A DNA stretch of 64,000 nucleotides, from NCBI RefSeq assembly GCF_017829975.1, contig NZ_JAEEGA010000018.1:1-64000 (forward strand), read 5' to 3'. The notes below the pieces were generated by a model that did no database searches, had not been told where the DNA came from, and saw nothing but the letters and a program-made list of their open reading frames with translations. The DNA comes from Vagococcus allomyrinae (lineage in GTDB: Bacteria > Bacillota > Bacilli > Lactobacillales > Vagococcaceae). The translations under genes and the position numbers were made by a program. Shown one piece after another: positions 25,626 to 34,832 of the stretch (its first letter is position 1; each line of letters opens with the position of its first letter).

Positions 25626-27065
25626 TTATTTCCTCAAAAATTTTTTAGGGATTACAAGTAATAATAATTCATTCTTTGTAAGTATCAGCAAGGATAAATA
25701 TAAACCTATACTGCTAAAAATACATATAAATAGATATATTATAACTGATCCAGTAACTTGCTTCAAAACTAAGCAAACTATATAAATCATAATACTACCT
25801 ATCATAGCTACTATCAAATTCTTTCTCAAATGAATTTTATTATGATAATCTCTGGAATACATAATTGACAGAATCATTACTAATAATTCTGATATAAAGA
25901 TTGAAATAGCAGCACCTATTTCTTGTAAAAAAGGGACAAAAAGAAGATTTAAAACAACATTAACAACTGCACTTATAATACTAACTTTCAGTACATTCTT
26001 CTCTTTGTGATGAGGAATTAATACTCCGTATATATAAAATGAAGAAAATAAACTAAAAATCATTGTCAAACTTAAAATAGATAAAGAATATACACTTCTT
26101 TCAAATCCTACACCTGCTAGAAGTTCAACAATCGGTTCTCGTAAAACAATAATCCCTATCATCGCAGGAATAGTTATCAACGTAATTGCATTAAGTATTT
26201 TTGAAATAAGATCATTATATTCTTTACCTTTTTTTGCGCTGACTAAGTAAGAAAGTCTAGGTATTGTGACTAATAAAACCGCATTCGCTACTTGTTTAAC
26301 TATCGTATATATTTTAGTAGCAGTACTGTATATACCTACATAATAATCTCCACTAATCAAACCGATAATTGTAATATTGGAATTCAAGTAAATCATACTC
26401 GCTATTGAATTAAAAAATAAAATTAGCATAGGAACTATGTGGATTTTCCAATTTGTGGACAACACGAATTGGATGTTAGCATATTTTCTAGAATGGAAGA
26501 AATTAAATAAACTTGCGCCACCTAAAGAAAAAACAGTTATTAATGCATATTGAACGTAATCATTTTTTTCTTTAACAAAAATAAACATGAGAACTAAAGA
26601 TAATAACTGTACAAAAAAACTCCTTATAGTGATATATTTAAAGTCTTCTTCAATAGTATATAGCCATTCAACTGAAAAAGTATTGCTTACAATATTCACA
26701 CTAAATATCGAAATAAGTATTGCATAGTTAGACAACACTTTACTACTAAATAATAAAATAAAAAGAATCACATAGGATATTGCTGTCATAATAAGGTTAA
26801 TGCTAAAAACTTCATTACAAAATTTTTCAAATGATTTTTGACTTCTTCTTAAACTACTACCTTCTCTTACCGCATATTGGGAAATTCCTAAACCTGAGAG
26901 AAGTATAAAATAACTTACTATTGACTTACTAAAGTCAAATTTACCAACATTATCAGCTTCCAAAATTCTAGTAATGTAAGGAAATGTTATTAAGGGAAAT
27001 ATAATATTCATTGTTGTTCTTAGCATATTTAATACTACATTTTTTTTAATCGATTTTTCTTTCAA
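25626..27065 (-). CDS. wzx: Wzx-type oligosaccharide flippase
   Basis: A 479-residue polysaccharide transporter of the MATE/MOP superfamily with about 12-14 membrane helices. The N-terminus (NVVLNMLRTTMNIIFPLITFPYITRILEADNVGKFDFSKSIVSYF) is the classic Wzx start. It should flip the undecaprenyl-linked repeat unit of the capsule to the outer face. The start is TTG at 27065, with AAAGGA upstream. It lies directly after the polymerase gene, as is usual in Wzy-dependent loci. Codon and base use are more AT-rich than in the cap genes upstream. Confidence 0.9.
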   Translation of the reverse strand: MKEKSIKKNVVLNMLRTTMNIIFPLITFPYITRILEADNVGKFDFSKSIVSYFILLSGLGISQYAVREGSSLRRSQKSFEKFCNEVFSINLIMTAISYVILFILLFSSKVLSNYAILISIFSVNIVSNTFSVEWLYTIEEDFKYITIRSFFVQLLSLVLMFIFVKEKNDYVQYALITVFSLGGASLFNFFHSRKYANIQFVLSTNWKIHIVPMLILFFNSIASMIYLNSNITIIGLISGDYYVGIYSTATKIYTIVKQVANAVLLVTIPRLSYLVSAKKGKEYNDLISKILNAITLITIPAMIGIIVLREPIVELLAGVGFERSVYSLSILSLTMIFSLFSSFYIYGVLIPHHKEKNVLKVSIISAVVNVVLNLLFVPFLQEIGAAISIFISELLVMILSIMYSRDYHNKIHLRKNLIVAMIGSIMIYIVCLVLKQVTGSVIIYLFICIFSSIGLYLSLLILTKNELLLLVIPKKFLRK

Positions 27066-27092
27066 ATTACTTTCCTTTCACACTTACAAATT

Positions 27093-28184
27093 CTAGGGGA
27101 AAAAGCCATTATTTTCTAATAGCGGTCTAACCACTGTTTCGAACTCATTTCCAAAAATAAAGCCATAAAAAACCCACACAAAAACATAAATAAAAGTAAA
27201 TAAAATAATTTTAATTCGTTCCTTTTGTTTGACTGAATGATTCAGACTAAGCTGCGAAAAAATCAAATTTATAGTTAGTAAATTTCTAGCTAATCTATAA
27301 AAATTAAGATTGACTGTAAATATTGGTATAAAAAGGATGCCGCTAACATTGAGTTTATAATTCAATAATAACTGACTTTTCCTACCTTCATTATCAATAC
27401 TATTTATATCAGAAAAATTTACTGTCATCAAAAATTTTGCAAAAAGAATATTTATCATTTGTAATGCTAGAGGAAAAATGAACCCCCAACGCATCGATTT
27501 ATCTAGGTAGCCTGTATACTTTGATTCTCTCAGAGAACCAAATATAACTTCCAAATAGGGAATCTTAGTTCCATTCATAACTATTATTATAGTGGTCAAA
27601 AAAGTAAATAAGATTATACAGAATTGTACCAAGTTTGTTTTCTTAAATTTAACAATTAAAAACGCTAGATAAAATATCATTGTTGTATGAAATGTCGTTG
27701 CCACTAAAACTGTAAAAATAAATTTTAATATGTCAAATTTGCCTTCTTCAAATAAATACCTTAATCCAATAATTATAATTGAAATTCCTAATGTATTTCT
27801 CAGCTGAATACTATCATAAAACAGTGAAAATAAGGCATACGATGATATAAAAAGAGATAATGGACCTTTCTTAATAAAAAAACTAATTCCCTTATACATC
27901 AAATAATAAGTAATAAACGCAATTGCAATTCTAAACTGAGGGAAATCGAAGCCTAAACTCAAAAATATTTTTTCTAAAAATTGATATCCAAATTCTGGTA
28001 AAATCGGTCCGTTCGCTGTAAAATTATAAAGATAATAATACCCTACCCAATCAGGATCAGAAAGACTCCATCCCATTATTAATATAAAAAAAGCAAATGA
28101 AATAACAACGAGAACGAGATTTCTTTTCCTACTAAAAAGAGTTAATATGTTTGATAAGAAAATAATGATGTATGCAGTAACCAT
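27093..28184 (-). CDS. wzy: EpsG-family capsule polymerase (Wzy)
   Basis: A 363-residue membrane protein with about 10 helices. DPDWVGYYYLYNF and the DSIQLRNTLGISIIIIGLRYL block resemble the EpsG/Wzy family (DxxxY...R.Q motifs). It should link repeat units after flipping. Wzy proteins diverge strongly, so the call rests on topology, these weak motifs and position between a GT2 and the flippase. GGGAG lies upstream of the ATG. Confidence 0.82.
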   Translation of the reverse strand: MVTAYIIIFLSNILTLFSRKRNLVLVVISFAFFILIMGWSLSDPDWVGYYYLYNFTANGPILPEFGYQFLEKIFLSLGFDFPQFRIAIAFITYYLMYKGISFFIKKGPLSLFISSYALFSLFYDSIQLRNTLGISIIIIGLRYLFEEGKFDILKFIFTVLVATTFHTTMIFYLAFLIVKFKKTNLVQFCIILFTFLTTIIIVMNGTKIPYLEVIFGSLRESKYTGYLDKSMRWGFIFPLALQMINILFAKFLMTVNFSDINSIDNEGRKSQLLLNYKLNVSGILFIPIFTVNLNFYRLARNLLTINLIFSQLSLNHSVKQKERIKIILFTFIYVFVWVFYGFIFGNEFETVVRPLLENNGFFP

Positions 28185-28218
28185 AAAGTTTCTCCCTTAC
28201 TAAATATTTCATAAATCC

Positions 28219-29148
28219 TCATTTATTCATTATTCGTTTGGTATCGGTGATTATATACTTCCATGATGGAAAATATGAAAAAAACTTAAGACCACACATA
28301 ATTATCCTTGATATACTTCTCTTTTGATAAGCCTCATATCGCATCTCGTGGAAATTAATAGCTTTTTGTATTTTTTCTATTATCTGATCAGATTTGTCAC
28401 TACTATTTTCTAATACGTAACCAATTAAAAGTTTTAAATGATTTATCTCGCTTTTGCTTAAAGCTATAATTTTATTATTGCTCAAATTGCTCCCAGAAGC
28501 ATTATTATCATGTCGGCGATAAAGTAAAGAATAATAGTTATATATATATAAACTTTGTGTAACCAAAGCAGATTTCCAAACCAATGAATCATGTGCATAA
28601 TCTTCCTGCCAATATCCCAAAATTTTTTCTAAAAAATTGCCTCTCACACAATACGAACAGCCTGGTCTCTGAACATTTAAATTTTTCCCATTAAATTTTA
28701 TTCTTTCTATGCTTAAGTCCTTTTTAAAATATTTATGAACTTTCGTAACTTCGTCATTAGAATCAATTATTTTATAATTAGTTACAAGAACATTAATGTT
28801 ATTGTTATTAACCATTTCATCAATCATCTTCTCTATTCTATTTTCGATCCAGATATCATCTTGATCACAAAAAAACACAAAATCTTTCAAGTTATTTTTA
28901 CTGCCCTCGATAAAATTTTTTTTCCAACCCAAATTTTTAGGATTTATTGTTAAGTACCAATTTGATAATTGATTTCTCTTAATAAAAGCTTCAATTATAC
29001 TCACAGTATTGTCAGTTGAACAGTCATCTAAAATTGCAACTTCAAAATTTTTATAGGTTTGATTTTTCAAAGAATTTAATTGTTTTTCAATAAATTTTTC
29101 GCCATTATAAGTAGTCATTATTATTACCGTTTTTGGAATACTCCTCAT
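28219..29148 (-). CDS. GT2 glycosyltransferase
   Basis: A 309-residue GT-A fold enzyme with KTVIIMTTYNGEKFIEKQLNSL at the N-terminus, ILDDCSTDNT donor binding, and FCDQDDIW as the DxD-type metal site. It resembles RgpA/WcaA-type rhamnosyl- or galactosyl-transferases of capsule loci. It lacks a C-terminal membrane helix and is presumably peripheral at the membrane. GAGG lies 8 nt before the ATG; it follows the GT4 gene by only 5 bp. The sugar transferred is unknown. Confidence 0.87.
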   Translation of the reverse strand: MRSIPKTVIIMTTYNGEKFIEKQLNSLKNQTYKNFEVAILDDCSTDNTVSIIEAFIKRNQLSNWYLTINPKNLGWKKNFIEGSKNNLKDFVFFCDQDDIWIENRIEKMIDEMVNNNNINVLVTNYKIIDSNDEVTKVHKYFKKDLSIERIKFNGKNLNVQRPGCSYCVRGNFLEKILGYWQEDYAHDSLVWKSALVTQSLYIYNYYSLLYRRHDNNASGSNLSNNKIIALSKSEINHLKLLIGYVLENSSDKSDQIIEKIQKAINFHEMRYEAYQKRSISRIIMCGLKFFSYFPSWKYIITDTKRIMNK

Positions 29149-29153
29149 TTATA

Positions 29154-30401
29154 TTACCTCATCTTCTTTTGATTCTCCGTTATCCAATTGATTAATGTAT
29201 TATTAATACATTCTGCATATTTACCAATCGTAAGACTTTTCACCGATTCAATTGCTTTTTTAGACAAATTAAAATAATCATATTCGGTTATACTTAGTAA
29301 TAATTCATATAACTGATTCTCATCATTATAGTCAAACAAAAATCCATTTTCCCCTTCAATAATTAAGTTGCACGCACCTGCATTTTTTGAGCATATTACT
29401 GGAGTACCCACACGCAAAGATTCTACAATAGATAGTCCATACCCGTCAGCTAAAGAAGGAAAAACTAAAAAATGATTCTCCCTATAGATACTTTCCATTG
29501 AACTTTTGGGAACATGTCCCAAAAAACTCACTTTATCTTTCATTTCATTGTATAAATATGTACTCTTATCCACTTGACCAACAAAAGTCACGTCGTAATT
29601 AATTGGTAATTTTTTAATCACATTATAAAAATGATACGCTCCTTTAGCCTTTGTTAAGCTACCTACGAAAAGCAACTTAATTTTGGCATTATCTCTGCGT
29701 TTCTTTTTTCCTTCCCAATCAGAAGGTTGAACTGCATATGGAACAACATTTATTAATTCTTCTTTAACACCATAAGTAACCAACGAATATTTTGTGAATT
29801 CAGAAGCCACTATGAATTTATCAGCAAATTCTAATTCAACCTTACTCTTCCTCATCAATGACCAATTTTTGTACTTTATACTGATACTTTTCTGTTTATT
29901 CTCAAAACTATCAGAGCTGTCATTTTGAAGAATATCATTCATGAAAGGATAATAAGGCGCGGACATATCTAAAATACACAAAACATTACTATTATTCAAT
30001 TTCTTTAAAAAACTCGATGAAACTCTGTCATAAACGATAACTGCATCCACAGAGTTCTTATTAATATATTTAATTAGTTTGCGATTAAAGTTCGCATTAT
30101 GAATATCCCACCAAAGAAAGTAGAAAATTTTCGGTAATTTTAATCTTTGTAATAATAATAGAAAAAGTCCACTTAATTCACAAAATAATACCACTTGAGA
30201 GTCATCTAATGATTCATTTTTACGATTAATAGCTCGTTTTAAAGAATCTCCTTTTAACAAGCTCAAAATTTTTTTTGTAACTGAGCCATTCTTTACGTAA
30301 ACAGACGTAATATAGCTAAAAAGGGCATCATTAGATTCTAATGCTTCAGCAGTTTTATATGAATGTTGTTGAGCAGGATGTGCTACTACTATTTTTTTCA
30401 C
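29154..30401 (-). CDS. GT4 glycosyltransferase
   Basis: A 415-residue GT-B fold enzyme. The C-terminal nucleotide-sugar domain has LLFVGSLTKAKGAYHF, FLGHVPKSSMESIYRENHFLVFPSLADGYGLSIVESLRVGTPVICSKNAG, which carries the GT4 E-x7-E signature. The N-terminal half (VVAHPAQQHSYKTAEAL) binds the acceptor lipid-linked sugar. One of three GT4/GT2 genes that should add sugars in the variable part of the repeat unit. Linkage unknown. Confidence 0.87.
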   Translation of the reverse strand: MKKIVVAHPAQQHSYKTAEALESNDALFSYITSVYVKNGSVTKKILSLLKGDSLKRAINRKNESLDDSQVVLFCELSGLFLLLLQRLKLPKIFYFLWWDIHNANFNRKLIKYINKNSVDAVIVYDRVSSSFLKKLNNSNVLCILDMSAPYYPFMNDILQNDSSDSFENKQKSISIKYKNWSLMRKSKVELEFADKFIVASEFTKYSLVTYGVKEELINVVPYAVQPSDWEGKKKRRDNAKIKLLFVGSLTKAKGAYHFYNVIKKLPINYDVTFVGQVDKSTYLYNEMKDKVSFLGHVPKSSMESIYRENHFLVFPSLADGYGLSIVESLRVGTPVICSKNAGACNLIIEGENGFLFDYNDENQLYELLLSITEYDYFNLSKKAIESVKSLTIGKYAECINNTLINWITENQKKMR

Positions 30402-30425
30402 ATTTTGTCTCTCCCAATAAAAAAT

Positions 30426-31574
30426 TTACTTTTTAATTAATTCGCGAAATAAATACTTTTGGTGAATAATCTCCTCATTACTTATTATTTCATTTAAAAT
30501 AAATTTTTCATTATTTTTTTCTATATTTTTATAGACATTATCGTCTATTAGTACTAAATTTTGAACTACTTCAATAAACATACTTTTATTTTTTAATGGG
30601 AAAACAAATCCACCTTCATATTCTACTATCTTATTCCACGGAGTTTGATCACTTAGAATAACTGGACATGATGCTAACATTGCTTCTACTATAACATGCC
30701 CATAATTCTCACTCAATGTCGGAAATAGAAGAAAATGATAATTAGATAATCTTGATTTTACCTCTTCATTTTTTAAAATACCTTTATAATTAACTACTAT
30801 ATTTGGTGGTAATTCTTTTATTGCCTTTTGACATTTTTCCCAATATAATTTGTCTTCAGTTGGACCAAAAATGTCAAAGATGACGTCACCCTTGATTTCT
30901 CTTAATATTTCTAAAGCATAAATCAAATTTTTCTTTGGAACTATCCTAGAAATGAATACTAATGAAAGTTTTCCAGAATCCTTCTTTTTGACATCCTTTT
31001 CTATATTTTTATCAAATTTGCCACTTGGTAGGTTTGGAAAACTTAATATAGTATTTTTGTTACCAAAGGCTGATTTAATAGAATTAATTTCATTTTCACT
31101 AGTAGCATGAAAAAAAACTTTTTCGTCTATATAAAGCCACTTAAGTATATTCTTATAAGGTAGTTTTTTCCATTTCTTTCTATACGCACCTTCTAAAAGT
31201 TCCCCTCTTGGAGCAATTAAAGTTTTAATGTCATTTTTCTTGGAAATTCGTAGCATCTGTGGAACATAAGTGTATGAAAAAAAGCTCTGTAAATAAATTA
31301 AATCTGGCTTTACCTCCTTAATAATTTTATTAAAACTGCTACTTTTGAAACTATCATTTGACAAATAAGTTACTTTTGCCTCATCTCGGGTATTCCATCC
31401 TTCAACAATTCCTGATAGTTTTTCTTTTGAATTCAAATCATGGGCTTTAGCTATTATAAAAAAATCAAATTCATCTTTTAAATTATTGCATAAATTTCTA
31501 ACACTTACTGGTGGGCCACCATAATTTTCTGCTGGAAAATAACCTTCTGTTACAATTAAAATTCTTTTTTTCAT
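30426..31574 (-). CDS. GT4 glycosyltransferase
   Basis: A 382-residue GT-B enzyme with an N-terminal acceptor domain (ILIVTEGYFPAENYGGPPVSVRNL) and a GT4 donor domain (VFISRIVPKKNL, FPTLSENYGHVIVEAMLASCPVILSDQTPW). The start chosen is the ATG at 31574, which overlaps the TGA of the upstream epimerase gene as ATGA; a second ATG at 31583 in the same frame is possible. The overlap implies translational coupling. It is the first gene of the AT-rich variable block after the UDP-FucNAc genes. Confidence 0.87.
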   Translation of the reverse strand: MKKRILIVTEGYFPAENYGGPPVSVRNLCNNLKDEFDFFIIAKAHDLNSKEKLSGIVEGWNTRDEAKVTYLSNDSFKSSSFNKIIKEVKPDLIYLQSFFSYTYVPQMLRISKKNDIKTLIAPRGELLEGAYRKKWKKLPYKNILKWLYIDEKVFFHATSENEINSIKSAFGNKNTILSFPNLPSGKFDKNIEKDVKKKDSGKLSLVFISRIVPKKNLIYALEILREIKGDVIFDIFGPTEDKLYWEKCQKAIKELPPNIVVNYKGILKNEEVKSRLSNYHFLLFPTLSENYGHVIVEAMLASCPVILSDQTPWNKIVEYEGGFVFPLKNKSMFIEVVQNLVLIDDNVYKNIEKNNEKFILNEIISNEEIIHQKYLFRELIKK

Positions 31575-32695
31575 TTTTTCCATACCACACTATTAATGTA
31601 ATCAGTATATGAGATTAATATTCTCAATACTTTTTCTGAAACATTAGGCATCGAATAATCTTCCACAGCTCTTAGAGTATTCTCATTTTGATTTTCTAAC
31701 ACTACCATCCCTTCAAGAATACGTTCACTCTTAAGACCTACCATCATAACACTAGCCTCTTCCATTGCCTCTGGTCGTTCATGGGCCTGACGAATATTCA
31801 ACGCCTTAAAGCCTAAGATAGATGACTCTTCACTAATTGTGCCACTATCACTTAATACCGCCTTAGCATTCATTTGAAGCTTATTATAATCGTTAAATCC
31901 CATTGGTTTCATTGTTTGAATTAACTCATGAAACTTAACACCCTTTTTCTCAATCATTTTCATTGTTCTCGGATGCGTACTTACGATTATCGGTAATTTA
32001 TATTTATCAGCAATAATATTTAGACTCGCAACTAGATCCATAAAATTATTATCTGAACTAATATTCTCTTCTCGATGAGCAGATACAACAAAATATTCAT
32101 CTTTTTTTAAGTCAAGTTTAGTTAAAATTTCAGATTCTTCAATGTCTTGCTTGCGAGTATTCAATACCTCATACATTGGACTCCCAGTTTTGATAATTCG
32201 ATCTGCTGGTAAACCTTCTCTAAGTAGATACTCTCTTGCAATATCACTATATGTTAGATTAATATCCGCTGTGTGATCGACAATTTTTCTATTGGTTTCT
32301 TCTGGAACTCTTTGATCAAAGCATCTGTTTCCTGCTTCCATATGAAAAATAGGAATTTGTCTTCTTTTAGCAGCGATTGCACATAAGCAACTATTTGTAT
32401 CACCTAATACCAAGAATGCATCAGGTTTAACTTCTTCCAGAATAGGATCAATTTTAATTAAAATATTCCCTACTGTTTCAATCGCAGTGCCTACAGCAGC
32501 ATTTAGGAAATAATCAGGCTTGCCTAATTTAAAATCCTCAAAAAAAACTTCATTTAATTCATAATCGTAGTTTTGTCCAGTATGAACCAACACATGTTCA
32601 ATAGCCTCAGACTCTTCTAATTTATTGATAACAGCTGATAAACGAATTATCTCAGGTCGAGTACCAACCACAGTCATTACTTTCAATCTTTTCAT
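31571..32695 (-). CDS. capG: UDP-sugar 2-epimerase CapG-like (UDP-L-FucNAc synthesis)
   Basis: A 374-residue member of the non-hydrolysing UDP-GlcNAc 2-epimerase fold. Motifs: GTRPEIIRLSAVI, HTGQNYD, LGDTNSC, MEAGNRCFDQRVPEETNRK, SAHREEN and SDSGTISEESSILGFKALNIRQAHERPE. The NIRQAHERPE and GNRCFDQRVPEE forms match CapG/FnlC/WbjD, which makes UDP-L-FucNAc from the CapF product, and differ from the standard WecB copy at 41.8 kb. It follows capE and capF directly, in the conserved order, with GGAG 9 nt before the ATG. Confidence 0.88.
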   Translation of the reverse strand: MKRLKVMTVVGTRPEIIRLSAVINKLEESEAIEHVLVHTGQNYDYELNEVFFEDFKLGKPDYFLNAAVGTAIETVGNILIKIDPILEEVKPDAFLVLGDTNSCLCAIAAKRRQIPIFHMEAGNRCFDQRVPEETNRKIVDHTADINLTYSDIAREYLLREGLPADRIIKTGSPMYEVLNTRKQDIEESEILTKLDLKKDEYFVVSAHREENISSDNNFMDLVASLNIIADKYKLPIIVSTHPRTMKMIEKKGVKFHELIQTMKPMGFNDYNKLQMNAKAVLSDSGTISEESSILGFKALNIRQAHERPEAMEEASVMMVGLKSERILEGMVVLENQNENTLRAVEDYSMPNVSEKVLRILISYTDYINSVVWKK

Positions 32696-32698
32696 TCA

Positions 32699-33808
32699 TT
32701 ATACCTCCAAGTAAAATGTATCTGGCTTTAATGAGTCAAATACTTCGTTGACCCACATTACCGTCACCATATCGTTATCACCCATATTTTCGATGTTATG
32801 TGTATACCCAACTGGAATATCAACAACTTCTAATTTCTTTCCAGAGACATGGTATTCAATTATATCTTCAGTATCAACTCTTCTAAAGCGAATAACTCCT
32901 TCTCCACTAACTACTAAAAATTTTTCGTTTTTTGTATGATGCCAATGCTGTCCTTTGGTAATACCGGGTTTTGAAATATTGATAGATACTTGCCCAGCAC
33001 TATTTGACTTTAAAAACTCTGTAAAAGAGCCTCTCTCATCAACATTCATTTTTAAGTCATATGAAAAATTTGTTTCTGGTAAATAACTAAGATAAGTGCT
33101 GTATAGTTTTTTAGTTAATTCATCACTCATATCAGGAACAAACTTATTTTCTCGACTCTTTTGAAAACTAAGTAAGGTGGACGCAATCCACCCTAATTTT
33201 TGTTTGTGAACCACAGGCACTTCACAGTATTCAGTTGGCTGAAACGCATTACCTTCTAATGCGTTTATCAATTCATTTACGACATCATCAATATAAACCA
33301 AGTTCATAATCACATCTGGATCATTGATGGTTATTTCCTTTTTACGAGTCACATTGTGGCAGAACGTAGCAATGACACTATTATAATTAGGCTGACACCA
33401 CTTACCGAAAACATTAGGAAAACGGTAAATCATCACCCTGACTTGATTTTGTTTCCCATAATTAAATAATAACTCTTCACCAGCTTTTTTACTAACGCCA
33501 TAAGGATTGTCTAACTCAGCTTGAATTGAAGAGGATAATAGGATCGAAGATGTATTATTATTCTTCAGTAAAAAACTAAGCAGCTTATCAGTAAACGAAA
33601 CATTGCCTTCTATAAATTCACTATCAGTTTTTGGACGATTGATACCTGCTAGGTGAAATACAAACTCAGCCTTTTGACAGTAAGTAGCTAACTCTTCATC
33701 GCTTGTCTCTTTATCTACTAATAGCAAATCTGTAAAACCACGGTTGTTTAATTCCACTATCAGGTTTTTAGCAATAAATCCTCTAGCTCCCGTAATTAAA
33801 ATTTTCAT
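32699..33808 (-). CDS. capF: CapF bifunctional reductase/epimerase
   Basis: A 369-residue two-domain enzyme. An N-terminal SDR reductase (about 1-240; TGARGFIAKNL, NPYGVSKKAGE with YxxxK) and a C-terminal cupin (about 255-369; GQHWHHTKNEKFLVVSGEGVIRFR with the metal-binding His/Glu cluster). In S. aureus CapF the cupin epimerises C3 and the SDR part reduces C4 on the way to UDP-L-FucNAc. Start ATG overlaps the capE TGA (ATGA). Length equals that of the staphylococcal enzyme. Confidence 0.92.
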   Translation of the reverse strand: MKILITGARGFIAKNLIVELNNRGFTDLLLVDKETSDEELATYCQKAEFVFHLAGINRPKTDSEFIEGNVSFTDKLLSFLLKNNNTSSILLSSSIQAELDNPYGVSKKAGEELLFNYGKQNQVRVMIYRFPNVFGKWCQPNYNSVIATFCHNVTRKKEITINDPDVIMNLVYIDDVVNELINALEGNAFQPTEYCEVPVVHKQKLGWIASTLLSFQKSRENKFVPDMSDELTKKLYSTYLSYLPETNFSYDLKMNVDERGSFTEFLKSNSAGQVSINISKPGITKGQHWHHTKNEKFLVVSGEGVIRFRRVDTEDIIEYHVSGKKLEVVDIPVGYTHNIENMGDNDMVTVMWVNEVFDSLKPDTFYLEV

Positions 33809-34827
33809 TTAGTTGTCCAACTTTCCAGTTCACTTCTAACGAAATCCAGTTCTAATAATTTCTCTTTGATCTCTTCTATAGTCAATATTTTTGTATTGTG
33901 TGAATTATACTCTTTTTGCTCCGTTAATTCTTCACTGCCATCTTCAAAGAACTTATCATAATTTAGATCTCGTTTATCTGCTGGCACGCGGTAAAAGCCA
34001 TCAAGATCATCTGCTTTAATGTACTCTTCTTTCGTCAAAAGTGTTTCATATAGCTTTTCACCATGGCGGGTACCTATAATTCTAATTTCTTTGTCATAGT
34101 TAAACAGTTCTTGAAGCGCTTGAGCCAAATCTCTAATCGTTGACGCCGGAGACTTTTGCACCATAATATCGCCCGCTTTAGCATTATGGAAAGCAAAAAC
34201 AACTAGTTCCACAGCCTCTTCTAAACTCATTAAATAGCGCGTCATATTGGGATCAGTTACTGTTAATTGCTCACCTTTTTTTATCTGATCAATAAACAAC
34301 GGTATAACAGAACCACGTGAAGCCATCACATTTCCATATCTTGTTCCACAAATAAGTGTCTCATCTTCACTAACAGTTCTCGATTTGGCAACAAACACTT
34401 TCTCCATCATGGCTTTTGAAATACCCATAGCATTGATAGGATAAGCAGCTTTATCAGTTGATAAACAAATAACTTTTTCTACGCCCTCTTGAATAGCAGC
34501 ATCTAAAACATTTTCTGTCCCAAGTATATTAGTTTTAACAGCCTCTAACGGGAAAAATTCGCACGAAGGCACTTGTTTTAAAGCCGCCGCATGAAAAACA
34601 TAGTCAACATTGTGCATAGCATTTTTCACACTTTGTATATCTCTTACATCACCAATATAAAACTTCAATTTATCGTTTTTGTAAATTTTGCGCATGTCAT
34701 CTTGTTTCTTTTCATCTCTTGAAAATATTCTTATTTCTTTAATATCAGTATTCAAAAAACGATTCATAACTGCATTTCCAAATGAGCCAGTGCCGCCAGT
34801 AATTAATAACGTTTTGTTTTTAAACAA
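33805..34827 (-). CDS. capE: CapE UDP-GlcNAc 4,6-dehydratase/5-epimerase
   Basis: A 340-residue SDR that starts UDP-L-FucNAc synthesis from UDP-GlcNAc. ITGGTGSFGNAV is the NAD-binding motif; RDEKKQDDMRK, HAAALKQVPSCEF, STDKAAYPINAMGISKAMMEK (with the MxxxK active site) and RYGNVMASRGSVIPLF are typical. The start is TTG at 34827, since GAGGAG lies 8 nt upstream and the product then begins MFKNKTLLITGG like S. aureus CapE; the GTG at 34836 abuts the ribosome site. It overlaps capF by 4 bp. Confidence 0.9.
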   Translation of the reverse strand: MFKNKTLLITGGTGSFGNAVMNRFLNTDIKEIRIFSRDEKKQDDMRKIYKNDKLKFYIGDVRDIQSVKNAMHNVDYVFHAAALKQVPSCEFFPLEAVKTNILGTENVLDAAIQEGVEKVICLSTDKAAYPINAMGISKAMMEKVFVAKSRTVSEDETLICGTRYGNVMASRGSVIPLFIDQIKKGEQLTVTDPNMTRYLMSLEEAVELVVFAFHNAKAGDIMVQKSPASTIRDLAQALQELFNYDKEIRIIGTRHGEKLYETLLTKEEYIKADDLDGFYRVPADKRDLNYDKFFEDGSEELTEQKEYNSHNTKILTIEEIKEKLLELDFVRSELESWTTK

Positions 34828-34832
34828 CCTTT

